Shown here: piece after piece, positions 51,750 to 60,542 of the stretch
Position numbering within the stretch: position 1 is the stretch's first letter
Layout: every line of letters starts with the position of its first letter
Assembly (NCBI RefSeq): GCF_035539115.1
Contig: NZ_DATLJA010000015.1
Coordinates: 4,656 to 68,655, forward strand
Direction of reading: 5' to 3'
Length of the DNA stretch: 64,000 nt
Origin: Desulfitobacterium_A sp035539115
Lineage (GTDB): Bacteria > Bacillota > Desulfitobacteriia > Desulfitobacteriales > Desulfitobacteriaceae
Program-made: the position numbers and the translations under genes
The notes under the pieces: model-generated
Told to the model about the DNA's origin: nothing
Database searches by the model: none
What the model saw: the letters and a program-made list of their open reading frames with translations, nothing else

Positions 51750-53666
51750 TTAGCGAAGGGTAAGTTGTCTCTCTTGAGCGGCACTCGCGAAAAAGTTCAT
51801 CAACTCTGACGGCTGGAAATTCACTGTGTCTGGCCACAGCCTTCTCTCGAAGGCGCTCACGGAAACAAGCCTTTGGAGACGTGATGGTAATTTCGCACTC
51901 CATCGATACAGGGTTAATGCTTCACCTGGGTTCGTGCTTCGGCGTTTTTCCGCCTCTTCAAGTACACGTCCTTGAATCCATTCATATGCTCGAAGATCGA
52001 ACTTCTCCCAGGCTAAAACATCTTCGGCAGCATCTAAACCCTCTGCTCCATACAGCTCAAGCTCCAAACTGGCAATTTCTCGTCGAACCATAAGCTGGGT
52101 CTGATCCTGCTCCAAGCCTCTTTGCAGGATTTGGAGAGAGCGTTGCTGATCCCCTTTCCCCTTGAACGTTTCCTGCCCAAGGCTTTTCTGGGGATCAAGC
52201 CATTGCGGATAAACCCAAGATCCCAGGAGCGTCAAACTTAATAATAGGAAGAATAATCCCATAAATTGATTCTTCAAATAAGGAAAATGAATATCCTGAA
52301 AAAAATGTCTAAGGTTTAAAGCATTTATTTTACTAACAGAAAGTATAAGTTTAGGGCAGATAGCATAAGTGCAACCAACGGCTTTCGTTCTCGCTATGCT
52401 CGGCGCAAGCCGGGTTTTCTTTATTGCCTTTTGGGATTCAAATCGTGAGGTTTCTCGATCTTGCTGAGGAAGGAACATTCCGAGTAATGTCCAAAATAAA
52501 ATTCCAAGCGTGCCAAATAAGAAATCCGCATCCATCATGGCGTGCAGCCCTAAAAAGAGGAGCGCGCTATAGCTATCTGGTCGTCGGTCATCCCAATCCG
52601 GGCTAAGCGCTGATTTTCTATACTTATTTACTCTCCCTATCTGTTTAAAAGTAAGGATCCCCCAAAGAATTAATGCTAGTACTCCATAGACTCCCTGATT
52701 CAGAAGGACCCGAATTAATATGGAATGGGGATCCGACGTCCAGTAGGGAATGTTTTGGACGACAGGAAACGCGAACCACCCCCCAGCTTGAGGCATCCCC
52801 TGATGAGCCCATGCTAGTTTTAACCCATCTTGCACATAGAGGAACCTCTCTCCTAAAGAATTACTTATTCTCCAATCGAAAAGATGTTGAAAAGCTCCCT
52901 GATTAAACCCTATCATTAAAAGCAAACCTGAAATAACGAGAAGCCCTAGAAACACCCCCTCGCGAAGATTCGTCAGGGTTCCCCTAACTCGCCACCTTAC
53001 CAACCCACGTATGCTCCACACCATCAGAAAAAGGAAGACGGCCGCTCGTGAACCAGTATTGAGTAAAGATAAAAAGAGTAGAGCTTGAACCAACTTGGAA
53101 CGGGGTCGTAACAAAAGCACCGCTGCCAAATAAGCAGCCAACGCATTCGGATACCCTAATAATGACGACAGACGTTCTGTACCCGTAAGAAAAAGTCCTT
53201 GTCCTTGAACCCAAAGGCTAAGCTGAAGAGGCCAAGCTAAAATAGCCAGAAGAACTCCGACCTGTTCAATCCAGAAAAGCATTTTCTTCTGCTCTAACCC
53301 TCTTGGGATCTTCCGTGCCTGATGGTAAACCATCCATAAAGTACCCCAGCGTATGACATCCATCCATCCTTCACTGAGTTTAATCGGATGCCATAAGCCG
53401 AGCAAAGAAAGACAGATGAGGGTAAATAGCAATCCATCGGTTATCGTTAATGAACCCTGAATCCCTTCAGATTCACTGAGTCCATGAATTCTTACACGAC
53501 TCCAGGCCTCCCCCGCTAGGGAAAAAGCTAACCCTGCCCCAAGCCATAACCATTCCTGGGGAAAGAAAGCGCCCTGCACTATAACACTAAACCCTAAGAA
53601 AAAGGCCAGGGATCGCACTTTGCTGTCCCTGGCTCTGCTGTCTCGATTTAAAGTTGTCCCAATCAT
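51750..53666 (-). CDS. O-antigen ligase/polymerase-like membrane protein carrying an in-frame repeat insertion
   Basis: 638 residues with about 10-12 transmembrane helices (for example LLFTLICLSLLGLW, LNTGSRAAVFLFLMVW). WSTDPHSILIRVLLNQGVYGVL (here WTSDPHSILIR) is the Wzy_C/O-antigen-ligase loop with its conserved His. Residues about 415-446 (KKTRLAPSIARTKAVGCTYA and on) are encoded by the interspersed repeat at 52331-52424 and interrupt an otherwise normal loop before the last helix; the C-terminal 160 residues are soluble. Surface-glycan assembly is likely. It overlaps fabZ by 4 bp. Confidence 0.78.
   Translation of the reverse strand: MIGTTLNRDSRARDSKVRSLAFFLGFSVIVQGAFFPQEWLWLGAGLAFSLAGEAWSRVRIHGLSESEGIQGSLTITDGLLFTLICLSLLGLWHPIKLSEGWMDVIRWGTLWMVYHQARKIPRGLEQKKMLFWIEQVGVLLAILAWPLQLSLWVQGQGLFLTGTERLSSLLGYPNALAAYLAAVLLLRPRSKLVQALLFLSLLNTGSRAAVFLFLMVWSIRGLVRWRVRGTLTNLREGVFLGLLVISGLLLMIGFNQGAFQHLFDWRISNSLGERFLYVQDGLKLAWAHQGMPQAGGWFAFPVVQNIPYWTSDPHSILIRVLLNQGVYGVLALILWGILTFKQIGRVNKYRKSALSPDWDDRRPDSYSALLFLGLHAMMDADFLFGTLGILFWTLLGMFLPQQDRETSRFESQKAIKKTRLAPSIARTKAVGCTYAICPKLILSVSKINALNLRHFFQDIHFPYLKNQFMGLFFLLLSLTLLGSWVYPQWLDPQKSLGQETFKGKGDQQRSLQILQRGLEQDQTQLMVRREIASLELELYGAEGLDAAEDVLAWEKFDLRAYEWIQGRVLEEAEKRRSTNPGEALTLYRWSAKLPSRLQRLVSVSAFERRLWPDTVNFQPSELMNFFASAAQERQLTLR
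52331..52424 (+). repeat. interspersed repeat, copy 6, inside a coding sequence
   Basis: Full-length copy in the opposite orientation to the others, beginning TACTAACAGAAAGTATAAG on the plus strand and ending GCCGGGTTTTCTTTAT. It is translated on the minus strand without stop codons. Its hairpin arms (GGCTTGCG / CGAAAGCC) again differ from other copies while staying partly complementary. Confidence 0.9.
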
Positions 53667-54103
53667 TGTTCCGCTTGCTTAGGTCCCACGGCAAATTTCA
53701 TAATGCCTTGCGCTGCAAGTTGTTCTCCCACATAGGCTTTGCCTTCGGCAATCCCGATTCCATGCTTTAATTTCTGAAGCTCCACTTCTAATCGGAGTTG
53801 ATCTCCGGGAACCACTTGCCGTTTAAACTTGACTTCATCCAATCCTGCATAAAGGGCAATATGGCCCACATATTCTGGCATCTTTAAGAGAACGACTGCC
53901 CCCACTTGAGCAAGTGCTTCCATAATCAGTACACCTGGCATAACCGGATACCCCGGGAAATGCCCTTGAAAGAAAGGCTCGTTCGCGGAAACATTTTTAA
54001 TTCCTACTGCCCGTTTCCCCTCATCCAACTCCACGATACGGTCAACTAACAAGAAAGGATAACGATGCGGGATAATGGCTTGAATTTCTTTGCTGTCGAG
54101 CAT
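53663..54103 (-). CDS. fabZ: 3-hydroxyacyl-ACP dehydratase FabZ
   Basis: Fatty-acid elongation dehydratase with the hot-dog fold. The active-site His and Glu are in GHFPGYPVMPGVLIMEALAQVGA (HFPG and E of the MEA helix). 146 residues, typical length. ATG 54103 with AGGAGG. Its stop overlaps the start of the ligase-like gene, an unusual partner for fabZ. No other fab genes are in the window. Confidence 0.95.
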   Translation of the reverse strand: MLDSKEIQAIIPHRYPFLLVDRIVELDEGKRAVGIKNVSANEPFFQGHFPGYPVMPGVLIMEALAQVGAVVLLKMPEYVGHIALYAGLDEVKFKRQVVPGDQLRLEVELQKLKHGIGIAEGKAYVGEQLAAQGIMKFAVGPKQAEQ

Positions 54104-54269
54104 ATTGATTTCCTCCTAGACTTGCATATCAGAATACTATTCCCTATGATGGGAATACAGACTTAACTTTTTAAGATAAAAGCCTTTTTGGTAAACAGTC
54201 ATTTTCTCAAAAGAGTAAAGTGACTGTCTCTAGTATATCGAAGTTTAAGTAAGAAAGGAAGGATTAGGG

Positions 54270-55394
54270 ATGAAATCCTACCCTATTTTACAATTAATTG
54301 GGGGCGGCGAAGTCGGTGGAGCTGAGCAGCACGTTTTAACCCTTCTCCAAAACTTAAACTTCAATCGTTTCAACCTCATCTCCGGTTGTCTCATTGATGG
54401 ACCCTTCGCACGCCTGACCGAGGATCTAGAAATTCCTACACTCCGCTTTCCGATGAATCATGCTCTTGATCTTTCCCCTCTTCCAAGTCTCCTTACTGAA
54501 CTACGCCAACAGGAAGTTGCCCTGATTCATACGCATGGTTCGCGAGCCAACCTTCTCGGACGCTTGGCTGGACGTTGGGCGAAAGTCCCGGTTATCAGTA
54601 CCTACCACAGTTCCTTACGCCAAGACTATCTCTCCCGCAAAGCCGCTCTGGTCGCACTTGGACTGGACCGTTTGACCTTGCCCCTGACGTCAGGGATCAT
54701 TATGGTTTCCGAGGCACTTGCTCGTGAAGTGGCTTCCCGCGGAGGCAAAAATCTCCGCACAATTTATAACGGGATTCAACCCCTATCGCAAATGGGAGAC
54801 GAAACCTATCGGCGAAATCAACGCCAGCTTTTTCGCGACCATTGGGATATTCCCGACGATGCCCTCGTTTTCGGGAGCATCGCACGCTTACATCCCACCA
54901 AAGGCCTCGAGACCATGATCGAGGCTGCCGCTACTCTTCTCCCTAGCTTTCCCAAGCTCCACGTACTTATCGTGGGCGAAGGCCCTCTCCACTCTACCCT
55001 TGAAGGAAAACTAAAAGAGGCCGGAGTTCCCTATACTCTCCCCGGCTTTATTCCGACTGCCTATCAAACCCTTCCCGCGATGGACATTTTCATCTTACCC
55101 TCGCTCAATGAAGGAATGGGACTCGTGCTACTTGAGGCTATGCAAGCCCAGCTCCCCATCGTGGCTACCCGTGTCGGCGGTGTTCCGGAGGTGATTCGCG
55201 AAGATCAGGACGGAATTCTTATTCCTCCTGCAGATTCCCACGCCCTAGCCGAGGCCTGTCAAACCCTTTTTAACCAGCCCTTACTTGCTAAGCAACTGGT
55301 TCAATCAGGCCTAACTCGTTGGCAAACGTTTAATATTGAACAGATGATTCAAAAAACAGAGAACTTCTATGAAGAAATTCTCTGTTTAAAATAA
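54270..55394 (+). CDS. glycosyltransferase family 4
   Basis: 374 residues with the GT-B fold. N-terminal GGGEVGGAEQHVLTLLQ is the acceptor-side Gly-rich start, HTHGSRANLLGRLAG follows, and the nucleotide-sugar side contains IARLHPTKGLETMIEA, LIVGEGPLHSTLE and PSLNEGMGLVLLEAM (the EX7E-type motif). Retaining transferase, cytoplasmic face, presumably for surface glycan. ATG 54270 with AAGGAAGG. Its 3' end contains, on the opposite strand, the terminator of rsgI. Confidence 0.9.
   Translation: MKSYPILQLIGGGEVGGAEQHVLTLLQNLNFNRFNLISGCLIDGPFARLTEDLEIPTLRFPMNHALDLSPLPSLLTELRQQEVALIHTHGSRANLLGRLAGRWAKVPVISTYHSSLRQDYLSRKAALVALGLDRLTLPLTSGIIMVSEALAREVASRGGKNLRTIYNGIQPLSQMGDETYRRNQRQLFRDHWDIPDDALVFGSIARLHPTKGLETMIEAAATLLPSFPKLHVLIVGEGPLHSTLEGKLKEAGVPYTLPGFIPTAYQTLPAMDIFILPSLNEGMGLVLLEAMQAQLPIVATRVGGVPEVIREDQDGILIPPADSHALAEACQTLFNQPLLAKQLVQSGLTRWQTFNIEQMIQKTENFYEEILCLK
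55353..55388 (-). terminator. rsgI terminator inside the convergent glycosyltransferase gene
   Basis: Minus strand: AAACAGAGAA (loop 14 with a CTTC/GAAG inner stem) TTCTCTGTTT, then TTTTG. On the plus strand the same bases encode the last residues of the glycosyltransferase. Confidence 0.7.
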
Positions 55395-55440
55395 TGCAGA
55401 GTCAAGGGCTTTACTCAGAAACTAATTATTTAAAGTTCCA

Positions 55441-56505
55441 TTATTTTTGCGAGTTATTCTCACTTCGAGCATTATCTTCCTCGCTTTTTGACTTCATTGG
55501 CTTTCCTTGATCGCCTGTCTCTTTAGATCCAGTCTTACCTTGCTGTTCATCGTATTCTTGCTTACGATCTTGTTTAGAATCTCCTTGGGAAGAACCTACT
55601 GGTTTAGCATTGCTATTTCCAGGTTGAGCCTTGGGTTGGTTTCCAGAAGTATTACCCCTACTTTGAAGCGCGTTAATATTCGCATTACTTCCTGGATCAT
55701 TTCCATCCCCTAGAATCTCTTGATTCTTTGGAATTCCTTTAATCTGATTTTCCTTATTCATCTGCTTCTGGACTTGCGGCTGTTCTAGGAGCTTCACCCG
55801 TTCATCCGTATTTTGCACATTATTAGCATCCGCATGAATTCCAGCATCTTGAGCCGTATTCATCAGCGCGTATTCACCTAAAGTTAACCCCTGCTTATTG
55901 GCTTTTGTCTGATCCTCTGCACTCAGTTGATACACCGCAATCTTCGGTTCCAGACCCTGTGCTTGGGCTGCACTTTCAAGTCTCTGAACAATATCGTCTG
56001 AGGTTACCCCCTTCGGAAGCTCATTCCCCGCTTTGACAGGTGAATAGCCGACCAATACCCAGGAATGATCTGTATTCAGATAGTGAAGCGTTACTGATTG
56101 CTCGATAATATCCGTAAGAGCCTGATTCCAAGGTTCTCCTTTCAGTTGGAGACCAGCCAGTACACGTTCAGCATCAGGATTGAGGGATTCAAACTGAAGG
56201 ACACGACCTTGCTGATCAATAGTGAGTTGAAGTCTTGGGTTAATATCAACCGAGATCATGGCAACAGCAGTCGTCCCTTGATAGGAGCTCCAACTTAACG
56301 AGCCTATCAAAGCGAGGAGAAAGACAGCTGCAGCACTTGCCATGATACGCCAAAGTGGTTGACGTTGCTGGACCTCAGCGATTTCGATCTCTGCCCCAAT
56401 CTCAACAGGTCTCCGATAACGGACTTTTTGAAAAGATCCATCAGCGGCTAGAATTGTAACCGTCGAACCTTTTTTGTCTAAGACCACAGCCTTCAATTGC
56501 TTCAT
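55441..56505 (-). CDS. rsgI: anti-sigma-I factor RsgI-like
   Basis: 354 residues. The N-terminal RsgI domain (MKQLKAVVLDKKGSTVTILA...) binds sigma-I in the cytoplasm. One membrane helix (IMASAAAVFLLALIGSLSW, about residues 72-92) follows. The extracellular part has a conserved SVDINPRLQLTIDQQGRVL segment and ends in about 100 residues rich in Gln, Asn, Lys, Ser and Gly. In clostridia RsgI proteins sense extracellular ligands via their C-terminus; here no carbohydrate-binding module is seen. ATG 56505 with GAGGGA; it begins 8 bp after sigI ends. Confidence 0.88.
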   Translation of the reverse strand: MKQLKAVVLDKKGSTVTILAADGSFQKVRYRRPVEIGAEIEIAEVQQRQPLWRIMASAAAVFLLALIGSLSWSSYQGTTAVAMISVDINPRLQLTIDQQGRVLQFESLNPDAERVLAGLQLKGEPWNQALTDIIEQSVTLHYLNTDHSWVLVGYSPVKAGNELPKGVTSDDIVQRLESAAQAQGLEPKIAVYQLSAEDQTKANKQGLTLGEYALMNTAQDAGIHADANNVQNTDERVKLLEQPQVQKQMNKENQIKGIPKNQEILGDGNDPGSNANINALQSRGNTSGNQPKAQPGNSNAKPVGSSQGDSKQDRKQEYDEQQGKTGSKETGDQGKPMKSKSEEDNARSENNSQK

Positions 56506-56512
56506 TCCCTCA

Positions 56513-57217
56513 TCACCCCCTTCCACCTGGGAGTACATACTCACGCAGATAGATAAAATCATGCTGGTTAGCGATCAGTACCGCCACCGCTAAGATGAAC
56601 TTTCTTCCCCGTTCTAAAACCTTGGGATGCACCTGGCTCTTCAAGGATAAAGCCTGCATTGGAATTTTCTTTTTTTTCTCCACCTGACCCCATAATTCCA
56701 AGTCATCAGCTAAGATTCTAGCCACCTGGAGTAAGCTTTGTCGAGTGTCTCGATGCTTCGGTGAAGCTGCGACTAAATCGTTAAAATTTAAATTATAGAG
56801 ACCAAGAACTTTAGCGAATTCCTGAATCTCCTGTGCCCTTTCCTGGTTCTGCTCCCGCTCACGAAATTCATGCAAACCGAGATGAATCTCCACTGCTTGA
56901 CCCACATCCTCCTGATCAAGTGGTAAAGCCTCCCGTGACTTTTGCCGGCGGTAATAATCAATCAATCGACGTTTAATGAGTAAACGAGCATAGGCTAAAA
57001 AGGGAACTCCTTGTTCTTCCTCATAATGTTTTATTGCTTCGTTGAAGGCAATCAATGCTTCTGATAATTCTTCATCCCTGCCCCAATCCAGAATTCGATG
57101 ACAGACCTGATTCGCGACGTGTCGAATAAAGGGTTGGGATTCTTTTAAAAATTCTTCCCTGACCAAAGGCTCTTCTTTAATCTTCAGCCATGGCCACCCC
57201 GGTTCCCACTCAGGCAT
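56513..57217 (-). CDS. sigI: RNA polymerase sigma-I factor
   Basis: 234 residues. Region 2 is seen as DEELSEALIAFNEAIKHYEEE, then FLAYARLLIKRRLIDYYRRQ, which is SigI-like with the LIDYYR helix. Region 4 is weakly conserved, as usual for this group (LEVAR-like LLQVARIL and HPKVLERGRKFILAVAVL). Sigma-I controls heat or carbohydrate-response regulons and is held by RsgI. ATG 57217 with AGGAGGG. The pair lies upstream of a terminator inside the convergent glycosyltransferase gene. Confidence 0.88.
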   Translation of the reverse strand: MPEWEPGWPWLKIKEEPLVREEFLKESQPFIRHVANQVCHRILDWGRDEELSEALIAFNEAIKHYEEEQGVPFLAYARLLIKRRLIDYYRRQKSREALPLDQEDVGQAVEIHLGLHEFREREQNQERAQEIQEFAKVLGLYNLNFNDLVAASPKHRDTRQSLLQVARILADDLELWGQVEKKKKIPMQALSLKSQVHPKVLERGRKFILAVAVLIANQHDFIYLREYVLPGGRG

Positions 57218-57286
57218 TCTACACCCTCCTGTTATTCAATACGCTTTGGTGTTGGCATTTTAGTCGGTTTAAACAAGAATTTATTC

Positions 57287-58030
57287 TTATCTCACCCGAC
57301 GCGTATGTTTTTTTTGCTCATTCTTTCCTTGCTTCATCACTTGCCAAACGAATTTCGGTAACACCATTTGCCGCCTTATCCGTTGAGGTTGTTTCAGTAA
57401 CCGATATAACCATTCTAAATGAATATTTCGGATCCATTGTGGAGCCCGCTTATTCAATCCTGCCAAAGCATCGAAACATCCCCCCACACCCATGTTGACC
57501 GTTGCCAAATCAGGATGAGAAGCAATCCAGAACTCCTGGCGTGGAGCCCCTAACCCAACCAACAAAAGATCGGGCTGAAATTTACGTATCCGATCCAAGA
57601 TTTCAGCTTGTTCCCCCGGCTGAAAGTAACCGTGTTGAGCTTGCCATTCCACTCCTGGATACTGCTCAGCAACCTTTTGGGCAGCGAGTTCTGCAACCCC
57701 GGGTTTGCTTCCCAAAAAGAAAACTCGCCACTTCTTTTTCCCGATTAAAGGGAATAAAGCCTCTAACAAATCGATCCCGGTTACTCGTTCCGAAACCGGA
57801 TGTCCAAGGCGATTAGCTGCCCAAACTACACCGATTCCATCTGGCGTAACCAGTTGTGCCCGATTAATTAATTGTTTTAACCGAGCATCCGCACCTGCTG
57901 CAAAAATAAGTTCTGGATTCGCAGTGACAACCCAGGTCTGCTTCTTCTTTTCAACTGCCTCTTGAATATGCGCTACCGTTTCTTGCATCGAGAAATGGTC
58001 AATTTTAATTCCAAGTACTTCGACTCGCAC
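57287..58030 (-). CDS. WecG/TagA/CpsF family glycosyltransferase
   Basis: 247 residues. Family motifs: TPDGIGVVWAANRLG, FFLGSKPGVAELAA, LLVGLGAPRQEFWI, and MGVGGCFDALAGLNKRAPQW with IHLEWLYRLLKQPQR at the end. The family includes TagA, which adds N-acetylmannosamine in wall teichoic acid linkage, and WecG. Peripheral membrane enzyme expected. GTG 58030 with AAGGAGAG. Alone between sigI and mreB; a wall-glycan role fits the neighbours. Confidence 0.92.
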   Translation of the reverse strand: MRVEVLGIKIDHFSMQETVAHIQEAVEKKKQTWVVTANPELIFAAGADARLKQLINRAQLVTPDGIGVVWAANRLGHPVSERVTGIDLLEALFPLIGKKKWRVFFLGSKPGVAELAAQKVAEQYPGVEWQAQHGYFQPGEQAEILDRIRKFQPDLLLVGLGAPRQEFWIASHPDLATVNMGVGGCFDALAGLNKRAPQWIRNIHLEWLYRLLKQPQRIRRQMVLPKFVWQVMKQGKNEQKKHTRRVR

Positions 58031-58076
58031 TTTACCCTCTCCTTGTTTGCATTTTAACCTCGGACAGTTAAAAAAG

Positions 58077-58135
58077 AACCGAGGGCATTAGCTCCTCTGA
58101 AAAATCATTCTTTAGAGGAACCTCTTACCTCGGGT
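58077..58135 (-). terminator. terminator after mreB
   Basis: Minus-strand outer stem ACCCGAGG...CCTCGGT, with inner AGAGG pairs, and TTCTTTTTTAAC after it. Confidence 0.7.
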
Positions 58136-58174
58136 CATTTTATTTTTTTGTTTATTTTTTGTATAGTTATTAAT

Positions 58175-59161
58175 TTAAAAACTATGCTCCAAAACTTTAC
58201 CAGTTCCTAACGCAACACAAGAAATAGGATCTTCAGCTAGGCTCACGGGTAGCCCTGTTTCTCGGGACAAACGAGTATCAAATCCATAAATTAATGAACC
58301 CCCACCAGTCATAATGATCCCTTTGTTCATTATATCGGCCGAAAGCTCAGGAGGAGTATGTTCAAGAACCTCTTTTACCGCGCTGACAATGGCCTCCAAA
58401 GATTCTACGAGCGCCATGTAACATTCCTTAGAATTCACGGTAACCGTTTTCGGTAATCCTGTTACAAGATCACGCCCGCGTACATCGATCTCAGCGTTTT
58501 CTGGACGTCCTTCAGGGATTGCAGCACCCACAGCGATTTTAACCTCTTCTGCCGTCCGCTCGCCAATCATTAAATTATATTCACGACGAATATGCCGGAT
58601 GATCGCTTCATCGAATTTATCTCCACCCACGCGAAGACTTTGTTTGGTCACTATTCCTCCTAAGGAAAGAACTGCAATATCTGATGTTCCTCCCCCAATA
58701 TCAACAACCATACTTCCAGTAGGTCCAGCAATATCGAGTCCTGCCCCTAACGCAGCGGCATAGGGTTCTTCCACTACTTTTACCTGCTTTGCTCCTGCTT
58801 GGTAGGCCGCTTGCTTAACTGCACGTTCTTCAACCTCAGTTACGCCAGAGGGAATACAAACCACTACCCTAGTCTTGAAAAACGGGAACTTCCGTGCGCC
58901 GGCCTTTTCCAAAAAGTACTTTAGCATAAGCTCCGTTGTTACGTAATCCGCAATAACCCCATCGCGCATCGGACGAATAGCCGTAATATTTCCAGGAGTC
59001 CTACCCAACATCATCCGGGCCTCTTCACCAACTGCGATCCGCCTATTTGTATTCTTATCAATGGCTACCACCGAAGGCTCGTGTAAAACAATTCCTTTTC
59101 CTTTTAGATAGACTAAAACACTTGCCGTTCCTAAGTCGATTCCTAAATCAATTCCGAACAT
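58175..59161 (-). CDS. mreB: rod-shape actin homologue MreB/Mbl
   Basis: Actin-fold cytoskeletal protein that organises lateral wall synthesis. Phosphate-1 motif GIDLGTASVLVY, phosphate-2 VVDIGGGTSDIAVLS, and adenosine motif IIMTGGGSLIYGFD are intact. The start ATG 59161 gives 328 residues; a frame to 59221 lacks an RBS. In B. subtilis the paralogue mbl follows spoIIID, as here, so this is probably Mbl-type; the sequence alone does not separate it from MreB. Followed by a terminator. Confidence 0.95.
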   Translation of the reverse strand: MFGIDLGIDLGTASVLVYLKGKGIVLHEPSVVAIDKNTNRRIAVGEEARMMLGRTPGNITAIRPMRDGVIADYVTTELMLKYFLEKAGARKFPFFKTRVVVCIPSGVTEVEERAVKQAAYQAGAKQVKVVEEPYAAALGAGLDIAGPTGSMVVDIGGGTSDIAVLSLGGIVTKQSLRVGGDKFDEAIIRHIRREYNLMIGERTAEEVKIAVGAAIPEGRPENAEIDVRGRDLVTGLPKTVTVNSKECYMALVESLEAIVSAVKEVLEHTPPELSADIMNKGIIMTGGGSLIYGFDTRLSRETGLPVSLAEDPISCVALGTGKVLEHSF

Positions 59162-59322
59162 TCTTGGAGGTACCCCTTTCTTCTTATAACAATATATAAA
59201 AGTAAAAGTACAATCTCCCATAAAGGGAGATTATACATATTCTACCACATTATCTTATTCGCCAAAAATCTTCTAATTCCTTTAAGTAATAACCCATTTC
59301 TCTAAATTCTAGCCGTAAATTA

Positions 59323-59571
59323 TTAATTTTCTTGATATTTCTTCCGCGTTGCTTCTCCGCCGCGAATATGACGCTCCGCTTTGTTGCTTTCCAGAACCTG
59401 TTTGACCTCCATCGCTAACTTTTCATTGATCAAAGGTAGTCTTTCCGTCACATCTTTGTGGACTGTGGACTTTGATACGCCAAACACATCAGCGGTTTGC
59501 CTAACCGTAGCACTGGATTCCATAATGTAAGTTCCAATGTCGAGTACCCGCTTGCGGATATATTCTTGCAC
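59323..59571 (-). CDS. spoIIID: sporulation transcription factor SpoIIID
   Basis: 82-residue DNA-binding protein of the mother cell, active after sigma-E. The HTH is TVRQTADVFGVSKSTVHKDV, followed by the basic tail RHIRGGEATRKKY that helps bind DNA. GTG 59571 has AGGAGG at 10 bp and yields the family-typical start MQEYIRKRVLDIGTYI; the longer frame to 59637 is not needed. Its gene lies between the SpoIIQ-like gene and mreB, as in Bacillus. Confidence 0.96.
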   Translation of the reverse strand: MQEYIRKRVLDIGTYIMESSATVRQTADVFGVSKSTVHKDVTERLPLINEKLAMEVKQVLESNKAERHIRGGEATRKKYQEN

Positions 59572-59630
59572 GCTGAGCCCCTCCTTCTGTACCCCAAATT
59601 TTATACATTTATATGCTGGTAAACTGAAAA

Positions 59631-59653
59631 AAGACATCCTTGACGGACGTCTT
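59631..59653 (-). terminator. terminator after the SpoIIQ-like gene
   Basis: AAGACGTCC with GGATGTCTT, loop of 5, then TTTTT on the minus strand. Confidence 0.75.
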
Positions 59654-59687
59654 CATCTGGTAAATCATGTATAAACAAATTCTTACG

Positions 59688-60386
59688 CTATTGCACCTGT
59701 GCCTGATCCCCATTCCATACTTCATAATGGAGTTGGGTTCGATCATTTACACCATCCGCGCCGGGAAAATAACCGATTTGGCCCAGAACATCGTTAATCT
59801 CAATTACATCACCTTGTTGAACTCTAAGATTATCAAGTCCCCCATAGACGACATGCCAATTTTCGCCGCAATCGACCTCTACTTTCTGGCCTAAGATAGG
59901 ATCTGGCCCTGCAAAGCTCACTTTTCCACCATGGGTAGCCCTGATCACTGCTCCTTCTGGGAGTGGATAATCAGTGCCTGCATGAAAGAGGTAGGCATTA
60001 AGATTTTCCGAAAAGTAATTTCCGACCGAACGAAGCGGTTCGCTCTGAACTGGGCTCGGAAAATTCTTGGCGGATATTTTAGATTCTTGTTCTTCACTCT
60101 TTATTTGTTTCTGGTCAGTTGCTGCAGAATCTGTTTCTTGCCTCTTCGACACGCCTTGGCTTACTGTTCCAGATTTGTCCGCTACACCGGAATCAGGTGA
60201 TTGTTTTATAAGCTGTTCATTTTCCCCTGATGTGATATTCTGTGGTTCGTTACCCCGCGCTACTACTTCCTGTCCATTGGGCAATAGCTCAAGTCTTGCC
60301 AATCCATATGTTAATGAGGTTAACCCGAGGACCAAGATAATCACGATATACGCCAATCCCGTTTTCCAATTCTTTGGCAACTTCAT
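59688..60386 (-). CDS. spoIIQ: M23/LytM-domain sporulation protein, SpoIIQ-like
   Basis: 232 residues. A membrane helix at 11-31 anchors a Ser/Gln/Lys-rich stalk and a C-terminal LytM domain. The HAGTDYPLPEG motif has the two metal-binding residues, but the HxH motif reads QLHYEV: the first His is Gln. SpoIIQ of the forespore interacts with SpoIIIAH across the sporulation septum; B. subtilis SpoIIQ also has a degenerate active site. Gene order murA-spoIID-this-spoIIID-mreB equals Bacillus murAA-spoIID-spoIIQ-spoIIID-mbl, which supports the name. ATG 60386 with AAAGGG. Confidence 0.85.
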   Translation of the reverse strand: MKLPKNWKTGLAYIVIILVLGLTSLTYGLARLELLPNGQEVVARGNEPQNITSGENEQLIKQSPDSGVADKSGTVSQGVSKRQETDSAATDQKQIKSEEQESKISAKNFPSPVQSEPLRSVGNYFSENLNAYLFHAGTDYPLPEGAVIRATHGGKVSFAGPDPILGQKVEVDCGENWHVVYGGLDNLRVQQGDVIEINDVLGQIGYFPGADGVNDRTQLHYEVWNGDQAQVQ

Positions 60387-60482
60387 ATATTACACCCTTT
60401 CGCCGGCACCTATAAAAACATATTCATAAAAGTAATTCTAAGAATATCCTTTCCTAGTGAGCACCTTTTTAGACGAAAAGGT

Positions 60483-60541
60483 ATATAAAACTTAGCTGGC
60501 GACAAGCGTAGCGAAGACGGCTGCTTAGTGTAGGATAAAGA
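60483..60541 (-). repeat. degenerate repeat fragment upstream of the SpoIIQ-like gene
   Basis: Shows AAAACTTAGCTGGCG, AGCGTAGCGAAGACGG and GTAGGATAAAGAA, matching parts of the nested module but lacking the conserved right end of the main element. Confidence 0.5.
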
Positions 60542-60542
60542 A

